NCBI GenBank assembly: GCA_046349435.1
Contig: JAXMCI010000013.1
Location: forward strand, 127,946-191,945
Source: JAXMCI01 sp046349435
Lineage (GTDB): Bacteria > Pseudomonadota > Alphaproteobacteria > Dongiales > Dongiaceae
DNA length: 64,000 bases
Reading direction: 5' to 3'
Part shown: one piece after another, positions 62,269 to 64,000 of the stretch
Position numbering within the stretch: the first letter of the stretch is position 1
Layout: each line of letters begins with the position of its first letter
Program-made: the position numbers and the translations under genes
The notes under the pieces: model-generated
Told to the model about the DNA's origin: nothing
Databases searched by the model: none
Seen by the model: the letters and a program-made list of their open reading frames with translations, nothing else

Positions 62269-62622
62269 TCAGGGCTCGTCCTCGTCGACCTTCTCGATCA
62301 CCTCGGCGACGTCGGAATCATCCTCGCCGAGCTCCGAGGCGTCCTCGATCAGATCCTTCTCGTCCTCTTCGCCCTCGACCGCCAGGTCGGCTTCCTCGAG
62401 CTCGACATCGGCTTCCGCGATGTCGACCTCGACCTTGCCCTTGCCCGGCGGGCGGCCCTTCTCGGGCACCACGGCGCGGGTGCTCCGGCGGCTCTTCGAA
62501 GCCGCCTGCGGATCGTAGACCGTGCCGCATTTCGGGCAGGTCGCGGGCGTGCGCTGGAGGTCGTAGAAGCGCGCGCCGCAGGACTGGCAGGTGCGCTTGG
62601 TGCCCCATTCCGCCTTGGCCAA
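62269..62622 (-). CDS. TIGR02300-family zinc-ribbon protein with acidic tail
   Basis: 117 residues. Zinc motif CQSCGARFYDLQRTPATCPKCGTVYDP (four Cys) then a basic linker and a highly acidic tail (residues about 65-117). This is the TIGR02300 (FYDLN_acid) family, almost restricted to Alphaproteobacteria, of unknown function. ATG at 62622. Divergent from aroA. Confidence 0.9.
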   Translation of the reverse strand: MAKAEWGTKRTCQSCGARFYDLQRTPATCPKCGTVYDPQAASKSRRSTRAVVPEKGRPPGKGKVEVDIAEADVELEEADLAVEGEEDEKDLIEDASELGEDDSDVAEVIEKVDEDEP

Positions 62623-62713
62623 GGTCGACGTCCCTCCATGTCAATCGCTGCGGGCGAGCCAATTGCCACGATCATCCCGCCCTGTCAAAAGCAAATTCGG
62701 CTGCCCGCCCGGC

Positions 62714-62752
62714 GGTGGCGCCCGGCAATGGCGCCCGACAATGGCGCCCGGC
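62714..62752. repeat. 13-bp tandem repeats upstream of aroA
   Basis: GGTGGCGCCCGGC, AATGGCGCCCGAC, AATGGCGCCCGGC in succession (62714-62752), then a degenerate GGTGGTGCG. Lies in the intergenic gap between TIGR02300 and aroA; no gene evident there. Confidence 0.75.
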
Positions 62753-62889
62753 GGTGGTGCGCGCCCGGGCGAGATGTGCTAGACACCCCGGCTTGCGACC
62801 GGCGGGGCGGGCGGGGGCTCCTTCGGCCGGTCCTGCCGCTCATTCGAGAAAACCCTGTCGTTCTGGAAAACCCCTGGGGGCAACGGCCC

Positions 62890-64000
62890 GTGTCTGCGCT
62901 TCGTTCCGTGCCGGTCGGCAGGCTTGCCGGCGAGGCCCGCGTGCCCGGCGACAAGTCGATCTCGCACCGCTCCCTGATGCTGGGCGCGCTCGCCGTCGGC
63001 GAGACGGTCATCGACGGCCTGCTCGAGGGCGAGGACGTGCTGCGCACCGCCGCGGCGATGCGCGCGCTGGGCGCCAGGGCGGAGCGCGGCGCCGACGGGC
63101 GCTGGCGCGTCCAGGGCCGCGGCATCGGCGGGCTGGCCGAGCCCGAGGACGTGCTCGACATGGGCAATGCCGGGACCGGCGCGCGGCTGCTGATGGGGCT
63201 GCTGGCGAGCCATGCGCTGACCGCCTGCCTGACCGGCGACGCCTCGCTGCGGCGCCGGCCGATGGCGCGGGTGACGGCGCCGCTGGCGCAGATCGGCGCC
63301 ACCTTCATGGGCCGCGCCGGCGGCCGCCTGCCGCTCGCCATCCGCGGCACCGCCGACCCGCTGCCGATCGAGTACCGGCTGCCGGTGCCCTCGGCCCAGG
63401 TCAAGTCGGCGATCCTGCTCGCCGGCCTCAACACGCCCGGTCACACCACCGTGATCGAGCCCGAGCCGACCCGCGACCATACCGAGCTGATGCTGCGCCA
63501 TTTCGGCGCCAGGCTGACGGTGACGCCGGGCCCGGACGGGCGCCGCAGCACGCTCGAGGGCCAGCCCGAGCTGGTCGCCCGTCCGGTGACCGTGCCGGCC
63601 GACCCCTCCTCCGCCGCCTTTCCGCTGGTCGCGGCGCTGCTCTGCCCGGGCTCGGCGGTGCGGCTGCCTGGCGTCGGGCTCAACCCGCACCGCACCGGCC
63701 TGATCGCCACGCTGCGCGAGATGGGGGCGGAGATCGCCGTCGTCGATGCCCGCGAGCAGGCGGGCGAGCCGGTCGGCGACCTCGTCGTCACCGGCGGCCC
63801 GCTCCGCGGCATCGAGGTGCCGGCCGAGCGCGCGCCCTCGATGATCGACGAGTACCCGATCCTGGCGGTGGCGGCGTCGCTGGCCCACGGCACCACGGTG
63901 ATGCGCGGCCTGGCCGAGCTCCGGGTCAAGGAGAGCGACCGGCTGGCGGCGATCGCCGCCGGGCTCACCGCCTGCGGCGTCGCCGTCGAGGCCGGCAGCG
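62890..64000 (+). CDS. aroA: 3-phosphoshikimate 1-carboxyvinyltransferase (EPSP synthase), 3' truncated by window end
   Basis: The first 370 residues of about 445 are visible, GTG start 62890. Motifs: PGDKSISHRSLMLGALA (PEP/shikimate-binding Lys and Ser), GNAGTGARLLMG, LPVPSAQVKSAILLAGL, GHTTVIEPEPTRDHTE, PADPSSAAFPLVAALL. Makes EPSP from shikimate 3-phosphate and PEP in aromatic amino acid synthesis. The gene continues beyond the window edge. Confidence 0.95.
   Translation, partial: MSALRSVPVGRLAGEARVPGDKSISHRSLMLGALAVGETVIDGLLEGEDVLRTAAAMRALGARAERGADGRWRVQGRGIGGLAEPEDVLDMGNAGTGARLLMGLLASHALTACLTGDASLRRRPMARVTAPLAQIGATFMGRAGGRLPLAIRGTADPLPIEYRLPVPSAQVKSAILLAGLNTPGHTTVIEPEPTRDHTELMLRHFGARLTVTPGPDGRRSTLEGQPELVARPVTVPADPSSAAFPLVAALLCPGSAVRLPGVGLNPHRTGLIATLREMGAEIAVVDAREQAGEPVGDLVVTGGPLRGIEVPAERAPSMIDEYPILAVAASLAHGTTVMRGLAELRVKESDRLAAIAAGLTACGVAVEAGS

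Overview
The window is high-GC chromosomal DNA from an alphaproteobacterium, most likely a Rhodospirillales-type organism. The evidence is the housekeeping order rnd / tRNA-Leu / kdsD-lptC-lptA-lptB-rpoN-hpf-ptsN, an FzlA-type division protein, a TIGR02300 zinc protein, a DUF1150 gene paired with hsp20, a complex-I NDUFA9-type protein, and promoters matching the alphaproteobacterial EcfG and RpoH consensus. I see no prophage, insertion sequence or CRISPR array. Genes are dense, many overlap by 4 nt (ATGA or GTGA), and no gene-free stretch exceeds 300 bp.

Layout. 1-4.8 kb: end of a divergent SDR gene, a DAO-family oxidoreductase, a receiver-domain protein, an MFS exporter, an HPF protein with a cold-shock tail, and a lipoprotein. 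4.8-10.1 kb (minus strand): secreted protein, then thrS-infC-rpmI-rplT (infC apparently starting at AUA), preceded by a GT4 glycosyltransferase. 10.3-18.7 kb: two paralogous secreted proteins flanking an alpha/beta hydrolase, a TPR/DUF6429 protein, an epimerase, an operon of an Lgt-like membrane protein plus a radical SAM protein resembling the archaeal tetraether synthase Tes, and fzlA. 18.9-25 kb: ECF sigma/anti-sigma pair followed by a very large inverse-autotransporter-like beta-helix surface protein. 25-31.7 kb: two tandem cytochromes P450, a NeuD-like acyltransferase, a TPR/GT41 glycosyltransferase and a DegT-family aminotransferase. 31.7-38.2 kb: glutamate synthase, with a DUF2059 gene between gltD and gltB.

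38.4-47.7 kb: uppP, the NDUFA9-type gene, tRNA-Leu(CAG), rnd, then the LPS-export and sigma-54 cluster. 47.8-53.1 kb is stress-flavoured: hsp20 with an RpoH promoter and a possible RNA thermometer, DUF1150, GlsB/YeaQ, a histidine kinase-KaiC-response regulator operon, and a manganese catalase behind an EcfG promoter. 53.2-64 kb: alpha-glucan phosphorylase, a Kef-type antiporter, a three-repeat lipoprotein with its own EcfG promoter, agmatinase, a phosphoesterase, tRNA-Ala(GGC), TIGR02300 and the first part of aroA.

The most interesting points are the Lgt-like/Tes-like lipid operon, the hsp20 control region, the KaiC signalling operon, the AUA-initiated infC, the giant beta-helix protein, and recurrent 12-17 bp tandem duplications at gene edges. 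All functional calls come from reading motifs by eye; no database search was run.
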